Positions 35,901 to 46,100 of a stretch of 64,000 nt of DNA are shown here, piece after piece. Origin of the DNA: Pelodera strongyloides (lineage: Eukaryota; Nematoda; Chromadorea; Rhabditida; Rhabditidae); assembly GCA_036852015.1 (NCBI GenBank), contig JAANDG010000612.1, forward strand, positions 1 through 64,000. Direction: 5' to 3'. Position 1 is the stretch's first letter. Each line of letters opens with the position of its first letter. Below the pieces are notes generated by a model that was given only the letters and a program-made list of their open reading frames with translations, ran no database searches and had not been told where the DNA came from. The position numbers were made by a program, and so were the translations under genes.

Positions 35901-36216
35901 TCTGTCCTGTTTTTGAGGTTTGCGGGTTTGCGCTAGTGGTGAAATGTTGAAGTACGTAGTGTAGTATATTACGTTGTGTGCTGTATTTGTCTGGTGAGTG
36001 GTATTATTACACAAGACATTGTGTTTTTTTTCTATATAATTTATTTCTCCATAACACGCGGCCTCAAACGGAGTTCAGTTCTCTGTAGAGAAGGGAATAT
36101 ACCAATTTACCGTACATTTTGGCGAAATAATTTTTCTGTTAATTATATGTGAAATGTTTTCTTTTAGGGATGATCGTCGGGAGCCACCTCGACGTAATGG
36201 TCCATGGGATCGGTAA
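32954..36216 (+). CDS. Gly/Pro/Arg-Asp-rich repeat protein, putative RNA-binding
   Basis: Seven exons give 387 residues: 32954-33065, 33695-33757, 33963-34350, 34575-34664, 35013-35273, 35677-35877, 36168-36216. No family is recognised. The first 58 residues are a charged, probably helical segment (TARQSERLEQFVKERGADVD, later TWRKILEMVDDSRGRD). Residues of about 70-150 are roughly nine short repeats of the type DRDPRGGFPE. A short ordered stretch follows (GKFGFFRAELPSIEPKVVTR, MLKHWRAVEV). The remainder is rich in Pro, Gly, Asp and Arg (DDRRDDYRRDDRPGPPPYGR) and ends RRNGPWDR. The neighbour upstream has a similar bias, so related roles in RNA metabolism are plausible. Exon 1 is the least certain part: it is joined by phase and protein-like composition, and its 5' side lacks a clear acceptor. 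Confidence 0.68.
35460..35608. repeat. MITE-B hairpin, intron 5 of the repeat-protein gene
   Basis: AGAGGCCGTATTCACCAACA at the left pairs with TGTTGGTGAATATGGCCTCT at the right. The centre is GC-rich with GCCTCCCCAGGGAGC. Confidence 0.87.
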
Positions 36217-37029
36217 CTTGGAGATTTTTCATATTTACTTTCCGACCGGCGCGGTACCCTTTGTTTCATTTTTTGTCGTCATTTTTTCTTGGGATCTCAA
36301 AAGATCTGTGTGAATTTTCTTAGTCTATGGCAAAGTGGATGTAGTGCTGCAACTGTGTGGTGTATGATTTACTTGGGATTATTATTCTTGTATATTAATG
36401 TTCTGGTGGGCTCTAGCTCTTGTAGTAGATATTTTTGAATTGTTTCTAAAATTGTAAACAGAATAGGTGTTTGGCGTGATCATTGCTTTGCTTTCTTATT
36501 CTCTGGTGTAACATTGTCGACTTTTAATTTATTGTTTTCCTTTTTTAGATTATCTACTTTTTTGTGTGTAAGTTGAGGTTTACTCGATAAGATTTTCTGC
36601 GTTGTCACAGTTTTACTGATAGTAATCCATGTTCTTCTTTTGTCTATTGAGGTTGTTTGGGTTTTACCATTTTAACGTTTCATAAGTAGCGTTATATGAA
36701 GTTTTGTTGTAATATTACTTGAAAAACTGAATAAATGTGTTTTTATTTAAGAGACATGTTAAACTTGCTGTGCTTATGGGTTCGTACACCCCTGCTCATA
36801 TATTTATAAATTTATCGTTTGTTTGTAAATTGTAGAGGTAGGGAGTTCTTATTTAATTATTTGTTCTCGCACTGCTGCCTTGTTACTTAATTTACTTAAA
36901 ACGTCTACTATACTTCTGATCCTTATATCGATGTCAAAGTCAGGGTTCTCGTTCTTGAGAAAACTTGAGTATGAGTGTATCGTTTATCTACATGTGTCTT
37001 ATGCCTTTCAACTTCTTTAATAAGTACTA
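36217..37029. other. 3' UTR and intergenic spacer before MIC10
   Basis: T-rich sequence containing an AATAAA poly(A) signal at 36730-36735 for the preceding gene. No exon-like frame. Confidence 0.6.
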
Positions 37030-37034
37030 TTTAG
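37030..37034 (+). promoter_or_regulatory. Candidate trans-splice acceptor of MIC10
   Basis: ACTATTTAG ends one nucleotide before the MIC10 start codon, leaving almost no room for a 5' UTR unless a leader is added. Confidence 0.55.
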
Positions 37035-37035
37035 G

Positions 37036-38133
37036 ATGGTGCGCAGCGAGGACGAACTGGGTCAGAAGATGGATCGGTGCTTTGCCGATTCCCTGTTGAA
37101 AGTGACCGGAGGAGTCGCCATCGGAATAGTGGCCTCGGTCGCCTTCTTTAAGGTATGGGTACTTGTCATTGCCGTTTTAATGCTCATTGTACAGTATTGA
37201 CGTGCTCCTGTGCGAGCACTACTGTGGCCGTATGGACGAACAGCGGGAACCTCCCTGGGTGGGAGAATCTGGCTCTGCATGTCACCGTTCGTTCGTGTGA
37301 TCCCTCTCTTTCTCTCACCTCCCACTGGGAGGCTGGGAACCTCCCGGCACGTCCGTGCATACGGCCACTGCACCACTCTACCTTTTTCTTTCTCGTATAT
37401 CGTTCATTTCGTAACATTATAACAACCCTTTTTCTTACTGGGTTTTCAAACAAATGGCCTTGCACCACTTCTTGGTGTAGACTTCGTTTTCCATGAGTCC
37501 TAAGAAATACCGTGCACTCTATAAAAGGGGGTTTGGACTGTCCTTTTTGTTACTTTGTATTTACAAGTTTCAACTTTATGACTTCTACAGTAGTACTGTT
37601 TAGGGTCGCACGTGGCCTATCTGGTTCGGTTCGGGAATAGGTCTTGGCACGGGCTGGTCGAACTGCAGACACGATTTGTCGGCACCACATCTACTGCATG
37701 GAAAGAAGGTTCCTGTGGGAACTGATGCTCAGGTTTGTGGCTTTTTGAATCATTTGTATTTTGTTCTACTCGTTGTAGCCCGTCGCTTCGTCCTACGACT
37801 GTACTCCAGTCTCCAGTGTGCTGTTGACGTGTTGACGGAGAAGAGGTTTCCTTTTTCTTACGTGTATTGTTTTTTTTAGTTCTACTGTAGTTTGTAGTCA
37901 TTGGGATATGGGCTGTTCGTTCTGTTGTATGTAGAAATTTCTCATTCGTGGAAGTTTGTTGCTGAGTCTTATATAGAAATCTCCTAGTGCCTCGCCTAGT
38001 GATAACTACCGTAATCGATGATCCAGGGAAACCTCGAGCTTGTTTTTGTTTTGTTTTGGAGACTGTTACCGAACACTTTTTTTTTCAGGGGAAGCCGACT
38101 TTCAACATTGTTGTGGAACAACAAAAGAAGTAG
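37036..38133 (+). CDS. MIC10: MIC10, core subunit of the MICOS complex
   Basis: Three exons (37036-37152, 37604-37732, 38089-38133) encode 96 residues. MIC10 is an inner mitochondrial membrane hairpin protein that oligomerises and bends the membrane at crista junctions. The N-terminus reads SEDELGQKMDRCFADSLLKV, close to the family's ELG.KWDRC.AD start. The first membrane segment (about 22-38, GGVAIGIVASVAFF) and the second (about 44-58, WPIWFGSGIGLGTGW) carry the glycine zipper GxGxGxG needed for oligomerisation. SNCRHDLSAPHLLHGK follows, matching the conserved SNCxHDFxAPYLLHGK. A C-terminal extension of about 20 residues, coded mostly by exon 3, goes beyond the vertebrate protein. AATAAA lies at 38195. 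Confidence 0.94.
37224..37367. repeat. Foldback element in MIC10 intron 1
   Basis: TGGCCGTATGGACGAACAG at the left is the approximate complement of CACGTCCGTGCATACGGCCA at the right. GGGAACCTCCCTGGGTGGGAG inside is matched by CTCCCACTGGGAGGCTGGGA near the right arm. About 145 bp. Confidence 0.8.
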
Positions 38134-38194
38134 AATCTCTTGCCGTAGCTAGGAATTAAGTATAAATAATATTTGCTGTCGATGATAAATTTCT

Positions 38195-38200
38195 AATAAA
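38195..38200 (+). terminator. MIC10 poly(A) signal
   Basis: AATAAA 62 nt after the MIC10 stop codon. Confidence 0.75.
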
Positions 38201-38647
38201 CGGTGTACATATACTTGTAACTTGTGTTATTCTTTATCGAGACTGCATACACCATGTATTTATGTGAAATATTTATTTCATTGTGATAGGTTTTGTTTAT
38301 AAACGAACACATTTGCGTGACGAACCCTCGGACGCTAACTGGGACGCCTTTGTGTTGTGAGTGTGAGTGATACTGCGTACGAGTATTAAGTGTTGAAGAA
38401 GCGAGCGCTGAGCTTGCACTATGGTCCTGACGTCATGGACAGTATATTGAATTAATAACTAACTACCGTGACTACCGATAGGCAGCCAAAGGGTAAATGA
38501 ATAAATAAATCTTTTACGCCACAAGCGCATACACGTTTATTCTATTGGATTCAAAGTTCAGTTGTGATTACTTGTATGTGTTCAAAATGTATGCTGGCGA
38601 CAACGTGGGACATGCAAGTGATAAGGTGTATTAATCGTATTCAGTTC
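38201..38647. other. MIC10-GSTK intergenic spacer
   Basis: About 450 bp with no exon-like frame. It includes an AATAAATAAATCTTTTACGCC stretch near 38501. Confidence 0.55.
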
Positions 38648-38649
38648 AG
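38648..38649 (+). promoter_or_regulatory. Candidate trans-splice acceptor of GSTK
   Basis: ATTCAGTTCAG ends two nucleotides before the GSTK start codon. Confidence 0.45.
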
Positions 38650-38651
38650 TA

Positions 38652-41600
38652 ATGGGTAGGAAGACTACTGTAAACCTGTTCTACGATGTGATTTCACCGT
38701 ATGCGTGGGTCAATTTTGAAGCATGGTTACGATATCAGAAGGTGAGTTTTCTAATGTTCATAGTTGTATCTAGTCTGTGATTGGATTGGAAAATGCGGAT
38801 AATTGTTGGAGGGTGAACCGGCGGTCTGGGAGTGCTGTAGATTTGGCGTTAATGGGGTTTCCATTCCAAGTGTGCCAAAAATCGTGCATTTTCCTTCCAA
38901 GTATCAATTGCAAAATAGTGTGCCAATCTACCGTAATTTTGCGTAAATTTGACACATCCGCACTATAGAAAACCCGCCATCAAAGCTATTTTTTAGTCGA
39001 ACAATTGGTCCCGTGGCGATCGGTCGTAAAAACCGCCTTTAGATATTCTCGTGTAGTGCCAAGATACAGTAAATTTTTCGATACTTGGAAGGAAATCGGC
39101 CATACTTGGAAGTTGGAACCCCCATAATTGATTAGCTAATTGCCACAAGTGAAGTTTGCATCTGCAACACTTTACAGACCTTTGAACTTTTGAACATGCT
39201 AAGTGGCTCACGGTGGTTTGAAATGTATATGTGTTGCACGTCGTCTGTTTGTTTTTGCTAGTATGCTACCACAGGTCTGGCCTATCGATCTGAGACTCCG
39301 CCCCTTTTACCTGCCCGGTGTCTTCCAGGCATCAGGTAGGATTTCTGGTTTAAATCTAAATTTTGTATCTAGGGAACAGAATAAATTAGACTTCGTTCAT
39401 ATTACAGTACTCTATCGAAAACTACCGTAACCCTAATTGTCAACTATAATCGTGGTCTCGTCCTAAATCCGAACTTCCGAACCCTGTTCCATACAGTACA
39501 CCGACGATGACTTACAAATAGCTCATGCTAATTGTAGGAGTGGAATATGGCGCTTGGCGTCCTCAATTAATTATTTGCTTGGAATGTGACCCAAGCATAC
39601 TTATGTTTATGTACTTATTATTTATTAAGTAAAATTAAGTAATATTTTAGGCAATATCCCTCCAATATCTCTACCCAACAAAGATCTCTATCTGGCCAAG
39701 GACGTGGAGAGATTGAATAAGTACTGGGGCATGAATATGGTGTGGACCAAGGTTAGTATTTTTCTCTCTCTCTCTCTCCTTCTCTCTATTTCTCTCTCTC
39801 TCTCTCTCCCTTTCTTTGTTTCTCCTCCCCTCTCTACTTCCTCGCTGTCTCTTTGTTTCCGCTCTCTACTTCCTCGCTCTCTCTCTCTCTCTTTCTCTCT
39901 TTGTTCCCCCTCTCTACTTTCCGTTCTCTACGTCCTCTCTATCACTCTCTCTCTATCTCTCTCTCTCTATCTACCTCTCTCTCTCTCTCTCTCTCTTTCT
40001 CCTTGTGTCCCCTCTCTACTTCCCCTCTTCCTGTCTGTCACTCTATGTCTGCATTGTAAAGTAGAAACCGAATAAGCAGAAGCAGAGCACATACGGCTAT
40101 GTTTCGAACACATGCCTGTCAGAAGATGATATTGTCGCTCCATGGCCGGCAGGTAATCAGTCTGTCCGGCCACGTTGCCTTGTGTTCATGCATTCTACTT
40201 TTGTAGGAATTCCGGGCGATGACCCTCGCTCACTCGTCAGTCTATGCAATGCGGACACTTGCTGCAGTGCAGAAGCTGGAACCAGAGAAGGTTTGTCTTG
40301 CAATAAAAGTGCGGAATTGTTGCCGCGCTGCGTGTGGCTTAGCGTGAAGCGCTCTCTTGATGGGTATAATATATACACTTTTCATACCTAACTATAAAGT
40401 GTTATAGTCTTTTCATATTTGCAGCTGGTTCCTGCTTCCCGAGCATTCTGGGACCGAGTGTGGAGAGAAGGGAAACCGATCTTCTCCCCGGAGAATATTG
40501 AAGAGGTTAGATGTTCAGAGAAATCGGTCGAGGGTTCGATTCCTTGGAGCGACAATATTGAAAGCGCATCTTGAATATAAATTGGCGAATATGCATAAGC
40601 TAGCCATCCATGACCGTAATCCTACGCCTAGGTCTCTAAGCCTTCCTAGGAGGTTGTAAACGTTTAGATGATGTAGAAGCGCGCTCGATTCCCCTTAGCC
40701 GAAAGCATGAACTATAAGTAACCCAATGTTTCCAGGTGGTTTCCAGCATTGAACTAAAGGATGCGAAGAAAATCATCGACTTTTCGAGATCGAAGGAGGG
40801 TAAGGAGCTGATTGTGAAAAACACACAGGAGGCTGTGGAGACAAAGGTTTGGAGAGAAAGGGAGAGAGGGAGGGAGAGAGAGGGGGGAGAGAGAAACAGA
40901 GAGGGAGGGAGAGAGAGAAACAGAGAGGGAGGGAGAGAGAGAAACAGAGAGGGAAAGGAAGCAAGGGGATAGAGATAGACAGGCTGTGAGAGCGAAAGAA
41001 ATAGAAGGTTGGGAGTATGAGGGGCTGACGAAGAGAGAAGAATACGGTAGTCCCTTGACTAGGCTATACAGTTACGTACTTTTAGTGCTTCGGAACCCCG
41101 TGGATGGTGATCCAAATGCCAGATAACTCTGTGGAGACGTTCTTCGGTTCTGATAGAATGCATCTCGTTGCCCAGGTATTAAAATTATTCAGTATATCCG
41201 TTTGTAAGAGCAGACGCATACAACTCCGTATAGGTACAACGACGTGAAACTCCGCGCCATCGTCGCGCAGAAAAGCAGAGTGCGCCACAGGGGCGCGGCG
41301 CACCACTTCTAGGGTGCGCGGCGGGGGCGCCAGAGGCGCGGCGCACCACCTATAGGGTGCGCGGCGCTCCACCTCTAGGGTGCGCGGCGGGTGCGCCAGA
41401 GGCGCGGCGCACCACCTCTAGGTGCTCTAACACCATATGGCACACCCTTGGCGTACGTGCGGCGGCGCACTTGCTGCGCACCTGCCGCGCCTTCCCTAAA
41501 TGGTGCTCAGGTGCGCCAAGTGAAATAGAACACCTGTGGCGCACACACGGCGCACCCTAGTTCACCGCGCACCAGCGGCGGCCGCTTATTTTGTGCGCGG

Positions 41601-41773
41601 CGATGGCGCGATGTTTCACCAATTAGATTTCGGGCAAAGAATGGTGTTCTGCTCTTCTGCAGCATGTGTTTTGGAAACGTGTAGAATGTTTTAACAATGC
41701 CTGCATTTTCTTTCAGACTCTCGGATTTCCGTATCTCGGTCCACTAAAGGAACTATCGGATGTGAAGATTTGA
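38652..41773 (+). CDS. gstk-1: Glutathione S-transferase kappa
   Basis: Eight exons give 224 residues, the usual size for the family: 38652-38741, 39275-39335, 39651-39751, 40207-40290, 40425-40505, 40736-40846, 41086-41175, 41717-41773. Kappa-class transferases have a thioredoxin-like fold of the DsbA type and conjugate glutathione in mitochondria and peroxisomes. The active-site segment is YDVISPYAWVNFE, with Ser15 at the catalytic position. RLRPFYLPGVFQASG and the helical insertion follow. GTPWMVI (about residue 178) supplies the cis-proline of the glutathione site. FFGSDRMHLVAQTLG and YLGP close the domain as in animal GSTK1. There is no obvious N-terminal targeting peptide and no SKL end (it ends DVKI), so the compartment is open. 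Several introns carry low-complexity or foldback sequence. Confidence 0.95.
38848..39126. repeat. MITE-C copy, GSTK intron 1
   Basis: GGGGTTTCCATTCCAAGTGT at the left and ACTTGGAAGTTGGAACCCCC at the right form inverted ends. TTTTCCTTCCAAGTATC inside pairs with GATACTTGGAAGGAAA. The same family recurs at 52968-53518. Confidence 0.8.
39755..40025. repeat. CT-rich tract in GSTK intron 3
   Basis: About 270 bp of TCTCTCTC runs interspersed with CTACTTCC and CTTTGTTTC phrases. Long open frames here reflect the dinucleotide repeat only. Confidence 0.93.
40847..40975. repeat. GA-rich tract in GSTK intron 6
   Basis: About 130 bp of GAGAGAGA/GGGAGG units with three copies of a block of about 25 bp containing AGAGAAACAGAGAGGGAGG. 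It is compositionally complementary to the CT tract of intron 3. Confidence 0.92.
41244..41619. repeat. GC-rich foldback element in GSTK intron 7
   Basis: GTGAAACTCCGCGCCATCG at the left is matched by CGATGGCGCGATGTTTCAC at the right. The roughly 330-bp interior is very GC-rich and consists of degenerate GGTGCGCGGCG / GGCGCGGCGCACCACCT repeats. The contrast with the AT-rich surroundings is abrupt at both ends. Confidence 0.88.
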
Positions 41774-42560
41774 AATGTTTTTGAAAACGTGTCTTTTATC
41801 CTAGGAACCATTGTATAAATATTATTATTATTTAATATTACGTGTTGTGTAGCGTGTTGCTCCTCCATATCGGATATCTTTCAATTGAACTGGTTGTTTT
41901 GAGCAATATACCTTTATTGTTCTTATCCTAGCGCAGCATATTTTCTTTGATGTGAGGCTTTGAGGTGTTCGGCGATTTCGCGGCCATTGTCTTTTCTCAA
42001 CCTCTTGTTTGTCATCCGTAGGCGAAAACGTAGACAAGGATTTTTTTTAAAATATACTTCATCATTGTTTGTGTCCATCCTTTACTTTTCAACTCTTCTT
42101 ACAGGTCCCTTTGTAGCGATAGTTTTCATTTTGTTTTCCTCGCCAAACAAACATTGTGCGGTTTGCAAGTATGCTGAAAATTTACCGTATCTTGGCGAGA
42201 TTTTTTTTTAATTTTCCATATTATATATGCAGATTTCATACAGAAATACGGTAGTATTAACAGGATCACAGCGATTTTTTGGGATACTTGGAAACCCAAA
42301 TAATGTCGGAACAACCATGCAATTGGTGCAACCGTTGTCGTATTGGTTTTTATCGAAGGAGTGCTTTTACAGTAAGTTAACTGTTGGGTACGGTAGTTGT
42401 GTGAAGCCATGGAGTAGATTATTGTAAACATGCAAGCAAACTTAATAGATATCACGGGGCGATTTTATTCACAAGGCCACGCAATTAGCGGGATGGCGAT
42501 ACATTGCGATAGTTATTTAGCATCCTTATGCGCGCTATAACTGCGCGAGGTGTGCGCGAA
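41774..42560. other. GSTK 3' flank and intergenic spacer
   Basis: AT-rich sequence with no exon-like frame. No AATAAA lies close to the GSTK stop codon; a variant signal in the TATAAATATTATTATT run near 41812 is possible. Confidence 0.55.
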
Positions 42561-42562
42561 CT

Positions 42563-42985
42563 TTAAAGGAGGAGGCTCACGAGAATGGAGTACTCAAATG
42601 GTTTCCTTTTATCAAAAGATGATGGTATTAAATTCCGAAAGACATGCTTTACAAAGCACAAGCTTTTAATTTTAAGGAGTAAATCAATATAAAACTATGA
42701 AGTCTATAAAAATTTTGGATCGTAGTAAATAGTTGATTTCTATAGTGGGCATGCAAATTTTGTGCCGGCTTGCAAAATGACTTGTAAATTTGCATGCCCA
42801 GTATGGAAATCAACTATTTACTAAGATCCAAAATTTTTATAGACTTCATAGTTTTATATTGATTTACTCCTTCCAATTAAAAGCTTTTGCTTTGTAAAGC
42901 ATGTCTTTCGGAATTTAATACCATCAACTTTCGATAAAAGGAAACCATTTGAGCACTTCATTCTCGTGAGCCTCCTCCTTTAATG
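42563..42985. repeat. TTAA-flanked palindrome (MITE-D)
   Basis: TTTAAAGGAGGAGGCTCACG at the left is mirrored by CGTGAGCCTCCTCCTTTAA at the right. The arms of roughly 190 bp are nearly identical, including CTATGAAGTCTATAAAAATT and its complement, around a short spacer at about 42757-42785. Confidence 0.92.
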
Positions 42986-43114
42986 AAAATTTGTTCGAAC
43001 ACGTGTGGCCCAAATTTTCCCGCGTTAATATCAAGTGTGTTTCACCGACCAACTAATGATGTGTATATATCGGAAAGGCTATAGCTTTGGCATTTTGTGA
43101 GTACATCCAAAGAC

Positions 43115-43121
43115 GATTCAG
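43115..43121 (+). promoter_or_regulatory. Candidate trans-splice acceptor of the zinc-finger gene
   Basis: CGATTCAG ends six nucleotides before the ATG at 43128. Confidence 0.4.
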
Positions 43122-43127
43122 GCACAT

Positions 43128-46100
43128 ATGGAAGCGAAGCATCTGCAGGGCGCAGTTCGTATTCAGGCAGTGATCCTTGAACAGAAAAAAAGTGTTATTT
43201 GCACGCTGTGTGCTAAAGACTATCTGGTGATTAATAAACATCTCCACCCGCAGAACGGACATGCACCCGGTAGGCTGTTTATCAAAGAAGTGGTTACCGT
43301 AATCTACTCTGTGCCTTTGCACAAAAGGGTTATCGAACTTCCCGTCATTTCACTAACACAGAAAAGTGAAAACCCCGATTTCGCCCCGATCATTTATCGA
43401 AAAACCCCGATTTCGTCCCGATTATTTGTCGAAAAATCCCGATTTCGCCCCGATCACGGCCCGATTTTTTGAGGGACTTGATCGGGGCGAAATCGGGATT
43501 TTTGGTTTCCCATGAAATATATTAATTTATTAGTTCATAGAAAATATTTATATAATCATTCATTAATTCGCATATAGTATATTAATAACAGCGTTTAATT
43601 TTTTTTCAGTTTGAAGCCGGTCGAGCACCAAAGCGAAGCACCGCCACCCTTTGCTTGTCCAGTTCCCAAATGTCACTCAAAAATTGTGAATCGAATGGAA
43701 TTGGCTCGTCATTTTGTGGCGAATCACGAGGAAGAAGCTGTGACGGGTCTCTGTCATCACATCCAAAGACGATTCGACAATTACGACGACTACGAGGTTT
43801 AGTTTAGCCTTGTCTACAACTCCGATTATTTCCTCGGGAATATATCCTGGGGACAGAAAATAACATTCTAATGTGATCCACGAAGAGAGAAAGACCCATG
43901 GGGAATTGAGTGGTGAATATGTCCTGCGGGTTCTACAAATCACATGGTGCATATACATATCGTTATGTGATTCGAGCTGCGAGTGTAAAGCGCATTGGTA
44001 AAGCTTTACGTGTGATGCTGGTTTTACAAAATAATTTGGAAGCGAATTGCAAAGCTTGCCCTGATTAGAGCTAACCAGGTTCTCCCTTGCCAAGTAAAAA
44101 CCTGGCCGAGCCGGGACGATTTAAATTATTAAAGGGAAGGAGATGAGGTTAACTTCAAGGTAGAGAACCGCGAGAAAGTTCTCCTCAATTTATTTGTACA
44201 GAATGTCCGAAAATTCAGAAATATTACTGGGAAAACCGCATTGTTTGAAGTTTGAAGCCACATACTTATTCTCCGGCAAACAGTTCGGCCAGGTACCGTA
44301 GCTAGAAACAATTTCTGCGCTTTTAATTTTAGAGCATTACTGTATTGGAGCCTCTTTATAAACGTAGGAATGATCTTTATTCGTTTGACCATTTGTAGAG
44401 GAAGAATGCAAATGAACGGATATAAACCGTAAAAAACGAATTTTGACGTTGCTGGCTACGGTACCTGGACGAACTGTTTGTCGGGGAATAACTCTGTGAG
44501 TTCTAGGCTTCAAGCAATGCGGTTTTCACGGTAATATTTCTTTCTACTAAAGTACCGGACATTCTGTACAAGTAAATTGAGGAAAACTTTTTTCTCGTGG
44601 GCCTGTCCCTTTCAAATTACTTCGTTTCAGGAGTTTCAAACGACAGTGGAAGACTGCTTTGGCACACAATTTTCTCAGGCAAATGGAAGTCGTAACTTCC
44701 TTAAAAGCAAAGCTGGCTATTTATACTGCCAGTACAACAGAAAAATTGCCGGGGTAATCGTGCCGGAAGTGTCCCATGGAAAGGAGATTCTCGTTCGAAA
44801 GCGTCTCACATCTCACACGTGTCCCGCATACATGAAGGTTGCATTTTTATGGTATTGTATCTCTTTTTTTTTCACCGCATTCTACCTGTCTAGTTCTAGC
44901 AAATTTGGTGAATCTCTGGTGAAAGTTTATGGTTTGGCTCCCGGGCTCCCCCATTCCCTGTGTTCGGGGGTAAAGTTTGAATCATCGTAGTGCACCCGGG
45001 TAGAAACGTAGAAACTATGGAAAATGACGGTAGAGCAAAAAGAGGAAGCTCAGGCACAATTATTAATTGTTTCTGTTTTTTTTTCTGTAATGATAGAAAA
45101 GTTTCTACTAATAAAAAGGTGCAGGACAATTTTTGTCATTCTTATTGTTGTATGAAAGGTTTATTCCTAGGTAGAAACTATGGAAAATGACGGCAGTGTG
45201 ATCGTTAACGGGGCTCTCTGCCACTATAAACACGAATTGCAAATCTGCCCATATTTGACTGAACCACATTTACGCGAAAACTTGATTGAAACGGTGCTCA
45301 AAGGAAATGGAAAGGTATGATCTATGTATTTTTTATCGGTTTGATGATTGTGTTTTCTCTGCGTCCCTGAACAGAAGAACCGAAATCATTATATTTTCCC
45401 AGTGAGGTGTTGTGTGTTATACTATACAGGGTGTTTGACGACTACGACTAGGGGAAAGGACAAGTGCCTCGAAGTCTCCAGACTAGGCCATATGATGAGA
45501 AATAGAAATAGTCATTATTCAGGTGCAAATCGATAAGATCCGCCCTGCACAAGAGGTGCGCGAGGACTGGTCTTACGATATGAAGTTGCGTGTGCTCCGG
45601 GAATATCAGAAACAGAGTGGCCAGCCGGTCCGCTACGTCACGCTCAACGATGTGCCACAGAAATCATTAAATGAGTACGCATTTTTACCTCATTTCTCCC
45701 TTAATTCACTGACGAAACTTGCGTGCAAGCCGCGTGAGAACTGCGCGCAAGGGACGTTTGGCAATGTAGTGGCATGCCAAAATGCACGCGGAATGCAAGT
45801 GTTGGGGCACGACTTTATTCGTTTTCGATTATTAATTAGCATATCGATTTATTGAGCCTTATGCTGTATCTTGCTGTAATTGAATTCATCTTTATCTACA
45901 TTCATCTACTTCTAAAGTCCAATTTAGAATACGTATTTCGTTTTTAAATTATGCTCAATGTACATTTTAAGGGACAACATCAAGTTCAAGTCGGAAACCA
46001 ACCACGTCGTCCAGGATCCCGATTGCGAATTACGGTCTTTTTTGGTTTGTTTTATTGGTCACTTCACTTTAAAGCGAAATACCAGCCGGTTTTTGAAACG

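Noticed and set aside
39704..40173. Long open frames rich in Leu/Ser or Arg/Glu
   Set aside because: Translations of the CT-rich intron tract.
43128..43472. Unspliced 114-codon frame from the zinc-finger gene start
   Set aside because: After about codon 48 it runs into an intron repeat (CCCCGATTTCGCCCCGAT); splicing to the next Cys/His exon is more likely.
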